This document shows, in pieces, positions 8,501-15,844 of a stretch of 23,627 nt of DNA. The first letter of the stretch is position 1. Every line of letters starts with the position of its first letter. The notes beneath the pieces are model-generated. The model did not search any database and was not told the DNA's origin. It saw only the letters and a program-made list of their open reading frames with translations. Position numbers and translations under genes: made by a program. The stretch comes from an uncultured Alphaproteobacteria bacterium (GTDB lineage Bacteria; Pseudomonadota; Alphaproteobacteria; Rickettsiales; UBA1997). Location of the stretch: the NCBI GenBank assembly GCA_903927415.1, contig CAIYMZ010000168.1:1-23627 (forward strand). Direction: 5' to 3'.

Positions 8501-10414
8501 TTTTTCAAAATTTAATTTGGTTTTTTCGGAAAATTTATGCCCCTGTTTGCTTAGGTTTAAATTGAAATAATGGATCCAAACTTTTTTGCGCGATCTGATT
8601 TTTTCATCCTCGTCAATGTTGACAGTGTAAGTGTGTTCTTGAATTACGTTAAAACCAAAACTTTCTAAAATCGGCATGATCGTTGAAAGAATTAACTCTT
8701 TTTCTGGAGAGTAAATTTTCAACTCAGTCACATCTTCCGGCAAAGTGGCTGAAGATTTGTAGAGATTAAATAAAACTGAATTTGTTTCTAAGCACTCTTC
8801 GATGCGTGAAATATCGATGGCGGCACGCCTTGGATCGAAACGATTGATGTAACTGATCGAAAAAGCGTTTTTATATTTTGCAAAAAGTGAAATGCGTTTT
8901 TCATCACCAAATTTAGCTTTGATCGATTCAGCTAAATCGTCGCTCCAAATTTTTGTCATTTTAGTAATATTGCGCTCAACCGCTAATTCATCGACCTGTG
9001 GAATTCCTTTGTTGGTACGAACAATGACATGGAATCTGATTAAATTTGATTCGGTAACTTGAACGAAAGAATCCGCAACTTCGCCATGATAAACTTCTGC
9101 CAAATAATCTTTTATTTTATCGCGCAACTCAGAATTGCTGCGATCACGTGGCGTAAAAATTAAACAGCTGACGAAGCGATTAAATTTATCTTTACGAGCA
9201 AAAAATCTAACTTGTGAACGTCCACAAATCGCAACAATTCCCGTGGCATTTTTTAACAAATCTTCAGCGCTGATTTGAAAAAGTTCGTCACGTGGATAGG
9301 ATTCTAAAACAGAAACCAAATCTTTGTAATTGTGTCCACCTTTGATGTAACCTGAATCAGCAATAACTTTCGCAACTTTGTGACGCACCAAAGGAATCGA
9401 ATTAATGCCGCTATTGTAAGCAGCAGAAGTGAAGAGTCCGGTGAATCTGAACTCTCCAGTCACTTTTCCATCAACAGAAACTTTCTGCACACGAATTCTT
9501 TCGGCATTTGTAATTCTGTGAATTCGCGAACGGTAACGCGATTTTAAAACTTCAATCACGTAAGGATTCTTAACTGAATCGCCAACTTCTTCGAAAGATG
9601 CATTAGCAACTTCCGGTCTAAAATCTTCATGCTCTGAACGAAAAATTCCGAAGCCAGATTTCGCCACTTCTTCCAAGCGATGTTCGCCTTTTTTGATTTC
9701 TTTAATGTCGAATTCTCTAGCGCCGAGAAGAATAAAATTTCCATCGGTCACCCAAGAAAGAAATTCTTTAATCTCATTTATTTCTTCCGATTTTTTGACA
9801 AATTTTTTGGCATTATCGATTTGGGCAAGAGACTTTTTAACTAGCTCCACCATTGATTTCCAATCATTAACAACCAGAGCAATTGTTTGCAGAATTTTTG
9901 TAATATTTTCTTCCAAAACTCTGATATCAGACGCAGAGGTAATTTTGTCGATGTGAAGTTGAATTAGCGATTCTTGCGCAGAATTTTTGTCTGCAGAGAT
10001 TTTTTCTAACTGACCGTTTTTATCGCGAGCTACAGAGTAAATCGGATGAATAATATTTTTGATTCTAATGCCATGCTTGTCGAGATAAGCCACCGTAGAA
10101 TCAACGAGGAAAGGCATGTCGTCATTGACAATGTCAATGAAAGTTAGGAAGGATTCGAAGCCATCTTTTTCAACTGTTGGATTGTAAATTCTGATTTTGC
10201 ATTCGTGAGCTTTTTTGCTGGTAAAAAAATTAAAACTTAACAGAGCCGCGTTGTGCAACTCTTCTGGTGAATAATTAACAAAATCGTAAACTTGATTTTC
10301 GGAATAAAAAATTTTTTCAAAACTGAAAAAAGCTTCACTGTTAAAATTTTTCGGCTGTTTTTTTTGACGCGAAAAATCAATTACCTGCTCGATTAAATTC
10401 TGCATTTTTTGCAT
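5564..10414 (-). CDS. NAD-specific glutamate dehydrogenase, large (GDH-180) type
   Basis: The 1616-residue protein matches the usual ~1600-residue bacterial large GDH family. It oxidatively deaminates glutamate to 2-oxoglutarate and ammonia with NAD, feeding amino-acid carbon into the TCA cycle. The first ~700 residues are the regulatory N-terminal region with ACT-like parts. The catalytic domain is clear: RGGKVARGGLRWSDRQEDFR (near 808-827), KNAVIVPVGSKGGFVVK (near 840-856, substrate lysines), IGIGDLAGDVFGNGM (near 982-996), GGNLGFTQKGRIEYA (near 1145) and GVDCSDHEVNIKI (near 1170). About 450 residues of helical tail follow. The start is M1 or M4 (MQKMQNL); neither has a Shine-Dalgarno motif. 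It sits 17 bp after infC and just ahead of tRNA-Leu. The Caulobacter member (GdhZ) also stimulates FtsZ GTPase activity; ftsZ is further down the same strand here. Confidence 0.96.
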   Translation of the reverse strand: MQKMQNLIEQVIDFSRQKKQPKNFNSEAFFSFEKIFYSENQVYDFVNYSPEELHNAALLSFNFFTSKKAHECKIRIYNPTVEKDGFESFLTFIDIVNDDMPFLVDSTVAYLDKHGIRIKNIIHPIYSVARDKNGQLEKISADKNSAQESLIQLHIDKITSASDIRVLEENITKILQTIALVVNDWKSMVELVKKSLAQIDNAKKFVKKSEEINEIKEFLSWVTDGNFILLGAREFDIKEIKKGEHRLEEVAKSGFGIFRSEHEDFRPEVANASFEEVGDSVKNPYVIEVLKSRYRSRIHRITNAERIRVQKVSVDGKVTGEFRFTGLFTSAAYNSGINSIPLVRHKVAKVIADSGYIKGGHNYKDLVSVLESYPRDELFQISAEDLLKNATGIVAICGRSQVRFFARKDKFNRFVSCLIFTPRDRSNSELRDKIKDYLAEVYHGEVADSFVQVTESNLIRFHVIVRTNKGIPQVDELAVERNITKMTKIWSDDLAESIKAKFGDEKRISLFAKYKNAFSISYINRFDPRRAAIDISRIEECLETNSVLFNLYKSSATLPEDVTELKIYSPEKELILSTIMPILESFGFNVIQEHTYTVNIDEDEKIRSRKKVWIHYFNLNLSKQGHKFSEKTKLNFEKTISLIWKEVTQIDFLNRLISTSDLCWKQVYMLRAYSKYLYQIGVRYNQSYVADVMVKYSDITKLLVELFEIKFDPFLKILPAERQKKIEKISAKIKESLNQVKDLTDDAVIRKFLGVINATIRTNYYQSGSDHTFKNYLSFKFDCKKVPELPLPLPYAEIFVYSAKVEAIHLRGGKVARGGLRWSDRQEDFRTEVLGLMKAQMTKNAVIVPVGSKGGFVVKRDLTGLSRDEIQKEGIECYKTLLRGLLDITDNVINGKVAHPENVVMHDESDPYLVVAADKGTATFSDIANSVSAEYNFWLGDAFASGGSVGYDHKKMGITAKGGWISVMRHFREMGIDTQSQDFTCIGIGDLAGDVFGNGMLLSPHIKLVAAFNHMHIFFDPNPDVEKSFAERVRMFNLPRSSWADYNQSLISRGGGIFERSAKSIKISAEIKAILKIEEDELTPTDIIIAILKAPVDLLWNGGIGTYVKATEESHQEVGDRANDTLRINGNELRCKVVGEGGNLGFTQKGRIEYALTGGRINTDAMDNSAGVDCSDHEVNIKIALTAAMRDKKITLDERNKVLESMTDEVSHLVLSDNRLQTQAVSIAFSQGAVALGDQAQFLNKLEQSELLNRKIEFLPSRKEIEKRQTDRIGLTRPELCVMLAYSKMDIYNHIVTSNLVKDKYFEQELFSYFPKIMQTKFADEILGHQLRNEIIATQITNFVVNRVGITFINQICQDSGFSAAEVVRSFIIACDSFRIREIWEEIEKLDGKITADVQTQMFLSANKLLERSVMWLLRNQSKGQVSSIVTRFRKISDELSSVLSQVLAQASRDSFERKIEKYWLNNVDRKLAAKIAAMDPVASAFDIAEISASSSFDLKTIARIYFAVGTRFSLKWLRSKVSNLSFENHWQKLSAKTILEDLYFYQMRVAKRIVDFSCEDQNLCEVNSVDNWIKTVDFLVERFDNFIADLKAHPNPDLSVFIVALNRLKPLVVNS

Positions 10415-10431
10415 AATTTTGATTTTGAAAA

Positions 10432-10974
10432 TTACTTGAGTTTTACAAGCGTGACTACCATCTGCATCCCCTCTAGCCTAGGATTCATCTCGGGTTTTGC
10501 GAATGCTTCTGTGTCCCTTAAAATATCAACCATCATTTTTTCCGCGAGATCGCGATGCGTAATTTCGCGCCCCTTCATTCTGATGCTGATTTTTGTTTTA
10601 TTGCCTTTCTCGATGAATTCTTTGGTATGACGAATTTTGGTATCGTAATCACCTTTGCCGATGTTGATTGTCATTTTGATTTCTTTGACCTCGACGACCT
10701 TTTGTCTTTTTTTGGCATCTGCTGCTTTTTTCTGAATTTCGTACTTCATTTTGCCGAAATTAGAAATTTTACAAACTGGGGGATTGGCGTTTGGAGAAAC
10801 TTCAATTAAATCCAAATTCGCTTCCTGCGCCAGCCTGATTCCTTCAGCAACCGACACAACTCCGACCATTTTTCCTTCATGATCGATCACTCTGACTTCT
10901 TTGGATTTTATCTGTTCGTTAATTTTGAAAGGATTATTATTAGCTGGCTGCTGCTGCGGTTTTGTTGGTCTCAC
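10432..10974 (-). CDS. infC: Translation initiation factor IF-3
   Basis: This 180-residue factor binds the 30S subunit, blocks premature 50S joining and checks the initiator tRNA-start codon match. N-domain: INEQIKSKEVRVID and GVVSVAEGIRLAQEANLDLIEVSP (near 18-61), then NPPVCKISNFGKMKYE (near 64-78). A Lys-rich linker follows, then the C-domain with KEIKMTINIGKGDYDTKI (near 97-115) and IRMKGREITH (near 133-142). The only usable start is GTG (10972-10974): an in-frame TAA lies five codons upstream and no AUU/AUC/AUA start, the rare type that infC uses for autoregulation in many bacteria, is in frame ahead of the conserved region. rpmI and rplT, its usual partners, do not follow; glutamate dehydrogenase does. 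The first 14 codons are Gln/Pro/Asn-rich. Confidence 0.96.
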   Translation of the reverse strand: MRPTKPQQQPANNNPFKINEQIKSKEVRVIDHEGKMVGVVSVAEGIRLAQEANLDLIEVSPNANPPVCKISNFGKMKYEIQKKAADAKKRQKVVEVKEIKMTINIGKGDYDTKIRHTKEFIEKGNKTKISIRMKGREITHRDLAEKMMVDILRDTEAFAKPEMNPRLEGMQMVVTLVKLK

Positions 10975-11035
10975 GTAAGTTTTGAATTATTAAAAAAGAA
11001 TGGCGAGGCGCAAGTTAAAAAGCTTCGACTAAATT

Positions 11036-11386
11036 TCAACTTATGAAATTTTTGTGATGTCTGACAGTAAAAAATCCTTCGAACTCAATAAAATCAAAGC
11101 GCAAATCATAATTTTGAAATTGTGAATTTTTGACAATGAAAAATTCTGCCGCTTTTTTAATGCGCTCAATTTGCTTGGGATAAAGAACCTCTTCGACTAA
11201 AAATTTTGAGCTTCTCGCTTTCACTTCGATCACAACAATCATGCAGGATTTTTTTGCAATAATGTCAATTTCTCCAAAGTAAGTTTTGTAACGCCATTCA
11301 AGGATTTTATAGCCTTTAATCCACAAAAGAATCATCGATATTTTTTCAGCAAAAAGACCAAATTTGTAGGTTTGTTTGCGATTCAT
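11036..11386 (-). CDS. yraN: YraN/UPF0102 family nuclease-fold protein
   Basis: The 116-residue protein is typical in length for the family. It keeps the restriction-endonuclease-like core: GLFAEKISMILLWIKGYKIL (near 10-29), FGEIDIIAKK (near 37-46) and VVIEVKARSS (near 51-60), which supply the D and E-x-K metal-site residues, followed by KQIERIKKAAEFFI (near 72-85). The family is a predicted Holliday-junction or DNA-processing nuclease with no firmly agreed role. Its ATG overlaps the rsmI stop codon (ATGA), so the two genes are translationally coupled. This rsmI-yraN pairing, next to an LppC/LpoA-like gene, is common in proteobacteria. Confidence 0.92.
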   Translation of the reverse strand: MNRKQTYKFGLFAEKISMILLWIKGYKILEWRYKTYFGEIDIIAKKSCMIVVIEVKARSSKFLVEEVLYPKQIERIKKAAEFFIVKNSQFQNYDLRFDFIEFEGFFTVRHHKNFIS

Positions 11387-12261
11387 TTTTTCTTCGGAAC
11401 CTTCAATGCTAACTGATAAATCTCTTTTCGATTCGCCCCATAAATTTCTGACAAATTTTGCGATAAGTCTTTCAAACTATGCCCAAGAAAAATTGCATTT
11501 GAAATTTCGGAAACCAATTCCGCTTCGCTAAAAATTTTTTCACTTTTATCCGCTTTTTCAACGATCACAACAAATTCCCCGCGCAATTTTTCTAAATGTT
11601 CATCGAAGAATTTAATCACACTTTCTAGCTCGTCAGAAATGATTTCTTCATGAATTTTTGTCAGCTCTCTTGCCACGCAAATTTTACGATTTCCTAGATT
11701 CTTTTTAATCAAATTCAAAGTTTCAATTACGCGATTTGCCGCTTCAAAAAACACAAGGGTGAAATTCTTCGGCAATGATTTTAGTAATTTTTCTTTTTGA
11801 ATTTTAGACGTCGATAAAAAACCTAAAAATAAAAAATTATCACATGCAAGTCCCGAAGCACAAAGCGCTGAAGTCACTGACGACGCGCCAGGAATGGGAA
11901 TTATTTTTTGATTAAATTGACGTAAAAAACCTATTAATTTATATCCCGGATCTGAAATCAAAGGGGTTCCGGCATCAGAGATTAAAGCAAGTGAGCCTCC
12001 TCCCACCAACAGTTCCAAAATTTTTTTCCGCGTTTTTTCATCATTGTGATCATTGTAGGTCAACAATTTTTTGCCCTTGATTTCGTAGGCCTCAAGCAAA
12101 CGAATTGAGACTCGCGTATCTTCGCAAACAATGAAATCAACATTGCTTAAAATTTGCAAAGCTCGCAACGTGATGTCACTCAAATTACCAATTGGTGTAG
12201 CTACAACGTAAAGCGCATTTTCAAGTTTTATTGCTTGAACTTTTGAGAAAAAATTCTGCAT
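11383..12261 (-). CDS. rsmI: 16S rRNA (cytidine1402-2'-O)-methyltransferase
   Basis: The 292-residue protein is a SAM-dependent enzyme of the tetrapyrrole-methylase fold that 2'-O-methylates C1402 in the ribosomal P site. Visible motifs: LYVVATPIGNLSDITLRAL (near 17-35), DFIVCEDTR (near 43-51), SDAGTPLISDPGY (near 95-107), PGASSVTSALCASGL (near 122-136) and FEAANRV (near 171-178). The C-terminal ~50 residues are the small helical RsmI domain. It is the first gene of the minus-strand run, and its promoter must lie in the 38-bp gap shared with the divergent lipoprotein gene at 12300. Confidence 0.96.
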   Translation of the reverse strand: MQNFFSKVQAIKLENALYVVATPIGNLSDITLRALQILSNVDFIVCEDTRVSIRLLEAYEIKGKKLLTYNDHNDEKTRKKILELLVGGGSLALISDAGTPLISDPGYKLIGFLRQFNQKIIPIPGASSVTSALCASGLACDNFLFLGFLSTSKIQKEKLLKSLPKNFTLVFFEAANRVIETLNLIKKNLGNRKICVARELTKIHEEIISDELESVIKFFDEHLEKLRGEFVVIVEKADKSEKIFSEAELVSEISNAIFLGHSLKDLSQNLSEIYGANRKEIYQLALKVPKKK

Positions 12262-12299
12262 AGTTTGATCAAATTAAAATTATTTTTACGCATAAATTT
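12262..12299. promoter_or_regulatory. Short divergent control region with TTTGATCAAA palindrome
   Basis: Only 38 bp separate the start codons of rsmI (-) and the lipoprotein gene (+). It is nearly all A/T and holds a perfect 10-bp palindrome TTTGATCAAA at 12264-12273. Any promoter or operator for at least one gene must sit here or inside the opposite coding region. No convincing -35/-10 pair can be fixed by eye. Confidence 0.4.
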
Positions 12300-13583
12300 A
12301 TGAAAAAATTTTCACTGCTTTTAGTGCTCTTTCTTTTCGGCTGTCAATCTCTAACTAAAAAGCCAGAAGTCGCACAGCCACTTTCAGAAGAAGCTCCGAC
12401 TCAAACTCATCAACAATTCGAATCACGCGATTTAATCACCCAAAAAGTCAACGAAAAAAAAGTTCAAGTTGCACTATTTTTTCCATTCTCCGGCAAAAAT
12501 AAAGAACTGGGTTGGAGCCTTTTCAACTCTGCTACTTTGTCGTTGTTTGAAAATGATTTAAATCACAATATCGAACTAGTTTTAATTGACTCCAAAGACA
12601 CGGCTCAAGAATCATCGAAAGCCTTCAAAGAAATTATTAATCGCAAAATAAAAGTTGTGATCGGGCCAATATTTAGCTCATCAATTGAAGCAATAGCCCA
12701 AGATGCGAAAGACAACAATATCGCGGTAATTTCCCTTTCTAATAATCAGCAATTAATGGGTAAAATTAACAAAGATGGCGGGATTTTTCTCGCTGGAATG
12801 ATGCCGGAAATTCAAATTGACAAGATAGTTAATTACGCCATGGACAGAGGTAAATTCAGCTTTGCCGTGATTGCACCAAACAACCAATACGGCAAAACCA
12901 TTACCGATCTTTTTAAAAAAATTGTCAGAAATCGTGATGGAAATTTTATCACTTCCGAGTTTTATGATTCAAATAGCAAAGATTTGGATCGTGTGGTTGA
13001 GCGCGTTATCAACTCATTCAGCGTACCTTCGCGCTTAACTGCTGGCAAAAATAAACTCAAAAAAGATGCCGTAATCAATGAATCTGATCACATTTATCCA
13101 CAAGTAATTTTGATTCCTGAATCAGGAAAAATTTTATCAAAAATTGTTGCTTCAATTAAAAAACAAAACATCGACGAAAGAGACTTTCAAATTGTCGGCA
13201 CAAGCCAATGGGATGACGTTTCTACGCTCAATGATTCCAATTTAATCGGTGCTTGGTTTGCCTCTCCAGAAAATGAAAAATTTCGCAACTTTGAAAAAGC
13301 ATTTTATCAGACTTACTCCAGATTTCCTCCGAGAATTTCTTCAATTGCCTATGATACCGTAGCTGTTGTTGCGGAATTAGTTGATCGCAAGAAAGGCAAA
13401 ACACCGATGATTGAAGATTTTACAAACTACAATAATCCACCAAAAAATGGCTTCGAAGGAATTGATGGTCTTTTTAGATTTTTACCGAATGGCTTGGTGC
13501 AACGAAATTTAGCAGTACTTGGGGTTGGTAGTGGTCGTTTTGAGACGCTTGAAAAGCCGGTAGAACAATTTTTGAAATATTAA
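12300..13583 (+). CDS. Lipoprotein of the LppC/penicillin-binding-protein activator (LpoA-like) family
   Basis: The 427-residue protein has a lipoprotein signal: MKKFSLLLVLFLFGC with lipobox LFGC, lipidated at C15, then a Ser/Pro/Gln-rich tether to about residue 50. The remainder is a type I periplasmic-binding fold of the Leu/Ile/Val-binding kind: VQVALFFPFSGKNKELG (near 55-71), VIGPIFSSSIEAIAQDAKDNNIAVISLSNN (near 120-149), FAVIAPNNQYGK (near 189-200), and RFPPRISSIAYDTVAVVAEL near 345-364. In E. coli LpoA this fold is the C-terminal half and activates PBP1A; alphaproteobacterial members like this one lack the N-terminal TPR half, so direct PBP activation is an inference. The place beside rsmI-yraN is the usual one for this family. 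Its stop codon overlaps the convergent Nfu stop by 4 bases (13580-13583). Confidence 0.85.
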   Translation: MKKFSLLLVLFLFGCQSLTKKPEVAQPLSEEAPTQTHQQFESRDLITQKVNEKKVQVALFFPFSGKNKELGWSLFNSATLSLFENDLNHNIELVLIDSKDTAQESSKAFKEIINRKIKVVIGPIFSSSIEAIAQDAKDNNIAVISLSNNQQLMGKINKDGGIFLAGMMPEIQIDKIVNYAMDRGKFSFAVIAPNNQYGKTITDLFKKIVRNRDGNFITSEFYDSNSKDLDRVVERVINSFSVPSRLTAGKNKLKKDAVINESDHIYPQVILIPESGKILSKIVASIKKQNIDERDFQIVGTSQWDDVSTLNDSNLIGAWFASPENEKFRNFEKAFYQTYSRFPPRISSIAYDTVAVVAELVDRKKGKTPMIEDFTNYNNPPKNGFEGIDGLFRFLPNGLVQRNLAVLGVGSGRFETLEKPVEQFLKY

Positions 13584-14140
13584 TCTTCGACCTGCTCCAC
13601 CGCCTCCACCTCAGGAATGTAGTGTTTTAGCATATTTTCAATCCCATTTTTCAAAGTAATTGTTGAGCTCGGACAACCAGAGCAGGAGCCTTTTAAAATT
13701 AATTTCACGATTCCATCTTCAAAAGAATGGAAAATTATGTCGCCACCATCCATTGCCACTGCTGGACGCACCTTGATTTCGATTAGTTCTTTGATTTGCT
13801 TTACGATGTCGCTATCTTCTTCTGCGCCCTGCTCTGCCACTACTTTTTGCTCGAACATTACCGGCTTTCCCGAAACATAAAAATCCATAATCACCGCAAG
13901 AATTTCAGCTTTGATTTGTGGCCACTTTACTGCTTCAGATTTTGTCACGGTGATAAAATCGCGACCAAAAAAAATCGCTTCAATACCAACGATTTCTAAA
14001 AGCTGTAAAGCCAGCGGCGACTTGGTTGCCGCCTGTTTTTGATTTTTGAATTCTGCTGTGCCGCTTTCCAAAACTATTTGGCCGTCTGGGATGAATTTTA
14101 GCGTTGCGGGATTGGGAGTTTCTTCGGTTTGAATGAACAT
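13580..14140 (-). CDS. Nfu-type iron-sulfur cluster scaffold/carrier (Nfu_N + NifU domains)
   Basis: The 186-residue protein has the two-domain layout of mitochondrial NFU1 and alphaproteobacterial Nfu. The N-terminal Nfu_N domain begins FIQTEETPNPATLKFIPDG, and a C-terminal NifU-like domain follows from about residue 110 (IKELIEIKVRPAVAMDGGDI) with the cluster-binding CSGC at C153 and C156. It carries [4Fe-4S] clusters to target enzymes; the LeuCD dehydratase is a possible client, as leuD lies nearby. It begins 3 bp after the stop of the upstream peptide-binding protein gene, so the two are probably co-transcribed. The convergent overlap with the lipoprotein gene leaves no room for a separate terminator. 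Confidence 0.94.
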   Translation of the reverse strand: MFIQTEETPNPATLKFIPDGQIVLESGTAEFKNQKQAATKSPLALQLLEIVGIEAIFFGRDFITVTKSEAVKWPQIKAEILAVIMDFYVSGKPVMFEQKVVAEQGAEEDSDIVKQIKELIEIKVRPAVAMDGGDIIFHSFEDGIVKLILKGSCSGCPSSTITLKNGIENMLKHYIPEVEAVEQVED

Positions 14141-14143
14141 ATT

Positions 14144-15841
14144 TTATTTTGATTTCAGCCACCACGTATCCGTAGCGAGTGAATATTTCGGTTGGATTTT
14201 TGGGAATTGAAAAATGTCGCGATACAGAATTCTGTAAGTGTTGTTATGCCATTGTGGCACTGTGTAATAATTTTCAAGAAGTCTTTGGTCAAGTTTTTGG
14301 CAGAGGATTTTTAGCTCGGATTTATTTTTAGCGCGCGAAATTTTCTCAACGAGAGCGTCAACCATTTTGTCATTTAAGCCAGATAAATTGCGACCGCCTT
14401 TAATGTTGATTTGCGACGAATGCCAGTAAGAAAAAAGTTCGTCTCCGGGAATTAATGCTTGGCCGAACATGCCGACAATCACGTCAAAATCAAAATTATT
14501 AACCCGCGTCTGATATTGATTTTCCTCGACGAAACGCGTCTTCGCTTCAATTCCAAGTTTACGTAAATTTTTGACAAAAGGCGCGATGACCATTTCAAAA
14601 GTTGGACTGTCGATCAAAAATTCGACGGCAATTTTTTCACCATTTTTCGGATCAATTAATTTTCCAGCGGAAATTTTGTAACCCGCTTCATCGAGAATTT
14701 TTTTGGCTTGAAGAAGATTTTCACGATTAAATCCGTCGCCGTTTGATCGCGGCAAAGAGAAATTTTTGTAACCAAAATCCGAATTCGCAAAATAACTTTC
14801 TGTGCGTTTGTAAGCGCCATAAAAAATGTGATCGCGCAGCCATTCGAAATCGAAAGCATATGTCATGGCCTTACGCAGCGCAAGGTGTTGGAACTTTTCG
14901 TGACGGAGATTGAGCACGAAAGTTTGCATCGGCGAAGGCAACCCGTGAGTGATTTCTTTTTTAATAATTTCGCCATTTTTTACGGCGTCAATTTTGTAGG
15001 AATTGAACCAATTGCGCGAAATATTTTCTTGGCGAAAATCATATTTTTGTGCCTTAAAAGCCTCGACCAAAACGTTATTATCGCGGTAATAATCGAAAGT
15101 GATTTTGTCGAAATTGTAGCGCCCGCGATTCACCGGCAAATTTTGCGCCCAATAATTTTTTGCACGCTCGTAAGTGATTGAGCGGCTTGGCTTTATTTCC
15201 TTGATTTTGTAAGGCCCAGAACCAAGTGGAGGAGTTAGAGTTGTCTTCGAAAAATCTGTCTGGCTGTAAAAATTTTTTGGTAAAATTGGCAGCGATGCAA
15301 CAAGAATTGGCAAGTCACGATTGTGATTATTTTTGAATAAAAATCGTACTAAATGCGAGTTGATTTTTCTCACCTCTTTCACGTCGCGAAAGGCCATTTT
15401 GTAAGATGGATGACCATCTTTGATGAGAGTATTAAAAGTAAAAACAACATCATCGGCAGTGATCAAAGAGCCATCATGAAAGCGAGCGATTTTTCGCAAT
15501 TTAAATTCGATCCAAGATTTATCCGCCGCGAGTTTTACGCCTTCAGCAATAAGTCCATAACGCGCAGAAATTTCATCATCCGCACCTTCCATCAAACTAT
15601 CGTAGAGATATGACAGACCTGACGCGGAGATGCCTTTCAAAATGAATTGGTTGAGATTATTAAACCCGCCCTCCACAGCAAATTTTACCTCACCGCCTTT
15701 TGGTGCATCAGGATTTACGTAGTCGAAATATTTAAAATTTTTTGGATATTTGAGATCACCAAAAGTAGAAATCCCGTGCTGAAAATCCTCAGCCGCAATG
15801 GCTCGACAACTAATCAAAAAAATCAGTAAAAAAAATCGCAT
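14144..15841 (-). CDS. Extracellular solute-binding protein family 5 (YejA-like oligopeptide binding)
   Basis: The protein has 565 residues from ATG 15841. The longer frame to 15937 adds 32 unlike residues ahead of a clean signal peptide. The N-terminus MRFFLLIFLISCRAIAAED could be cut at AIA|AED or lipidated at C12 (LISC). The mature protein has the family pattern: HGISTFGDLKYPKNFKYFDYVNPDAPKGGEVKF (the YejA-like opening, residues ~22-54), LTPPLGSGPYKIKEI (near 198-212), LRKAMTYAFDFEWLRDHIFYG (near 318-338) and YSLATDTWWL at the end. It would deliver peptides to an ABC importer of the yejBEF type; no permease or ATPase gene is adjacent. Its start codon is separated by only 3 bp from the divergent ribF start. 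The nfu gene follows. Confidence 0.9.
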   Translation of the reverse strand: MRFFLLIFLISCRAIAAEDFQHGISTFGDLKYPKNFKYFDYVNPDAPKGGEVKFAVEGGFNNLNQFILKGISASGLSYLYDSLMEGADDEISARYGLIAEGVKLAADKSWIEFKLRKIARFHDGSLITADDVVFTFNTLIKDGHPSYKMAFRDVKEVRKINSHLVRFLFKNNHNRDLPILVASLPILPKNFYSQTDFSKTTLTPPLGSGPYKIKEIKPSRSITYERAKNYWAQNLPVNRGRYNFDKITFDYYRDNNVLVEAFKAQKYDFRQENISRNWFNSYKIDAVKNGEIIKKEITHGLPSPMQTFVLNLRHEKFQHLALRKAMTYAFDFEWLRDHIFYGAYKRTESYFANSDFGYKNFSLPRSNGDGFNRENLLQAKKILDEAGYKISAGKLIDPKNGEKIAVEFLIDSPTFEMVIAPFVKNLRKLGIEAKTRFVEENQYQTRVNNFDFDVIVGMFGQALIPGDELFSYWHSSQINIKGGRNLSGLNDKMVDALVEKISRAKNKSELKILCQKLDQRLLENYYTVPQWHNNTYRILYRDIFQFPKIQPKYSLATDTWWLKSK

Positions 15842-15844
15842 TTG

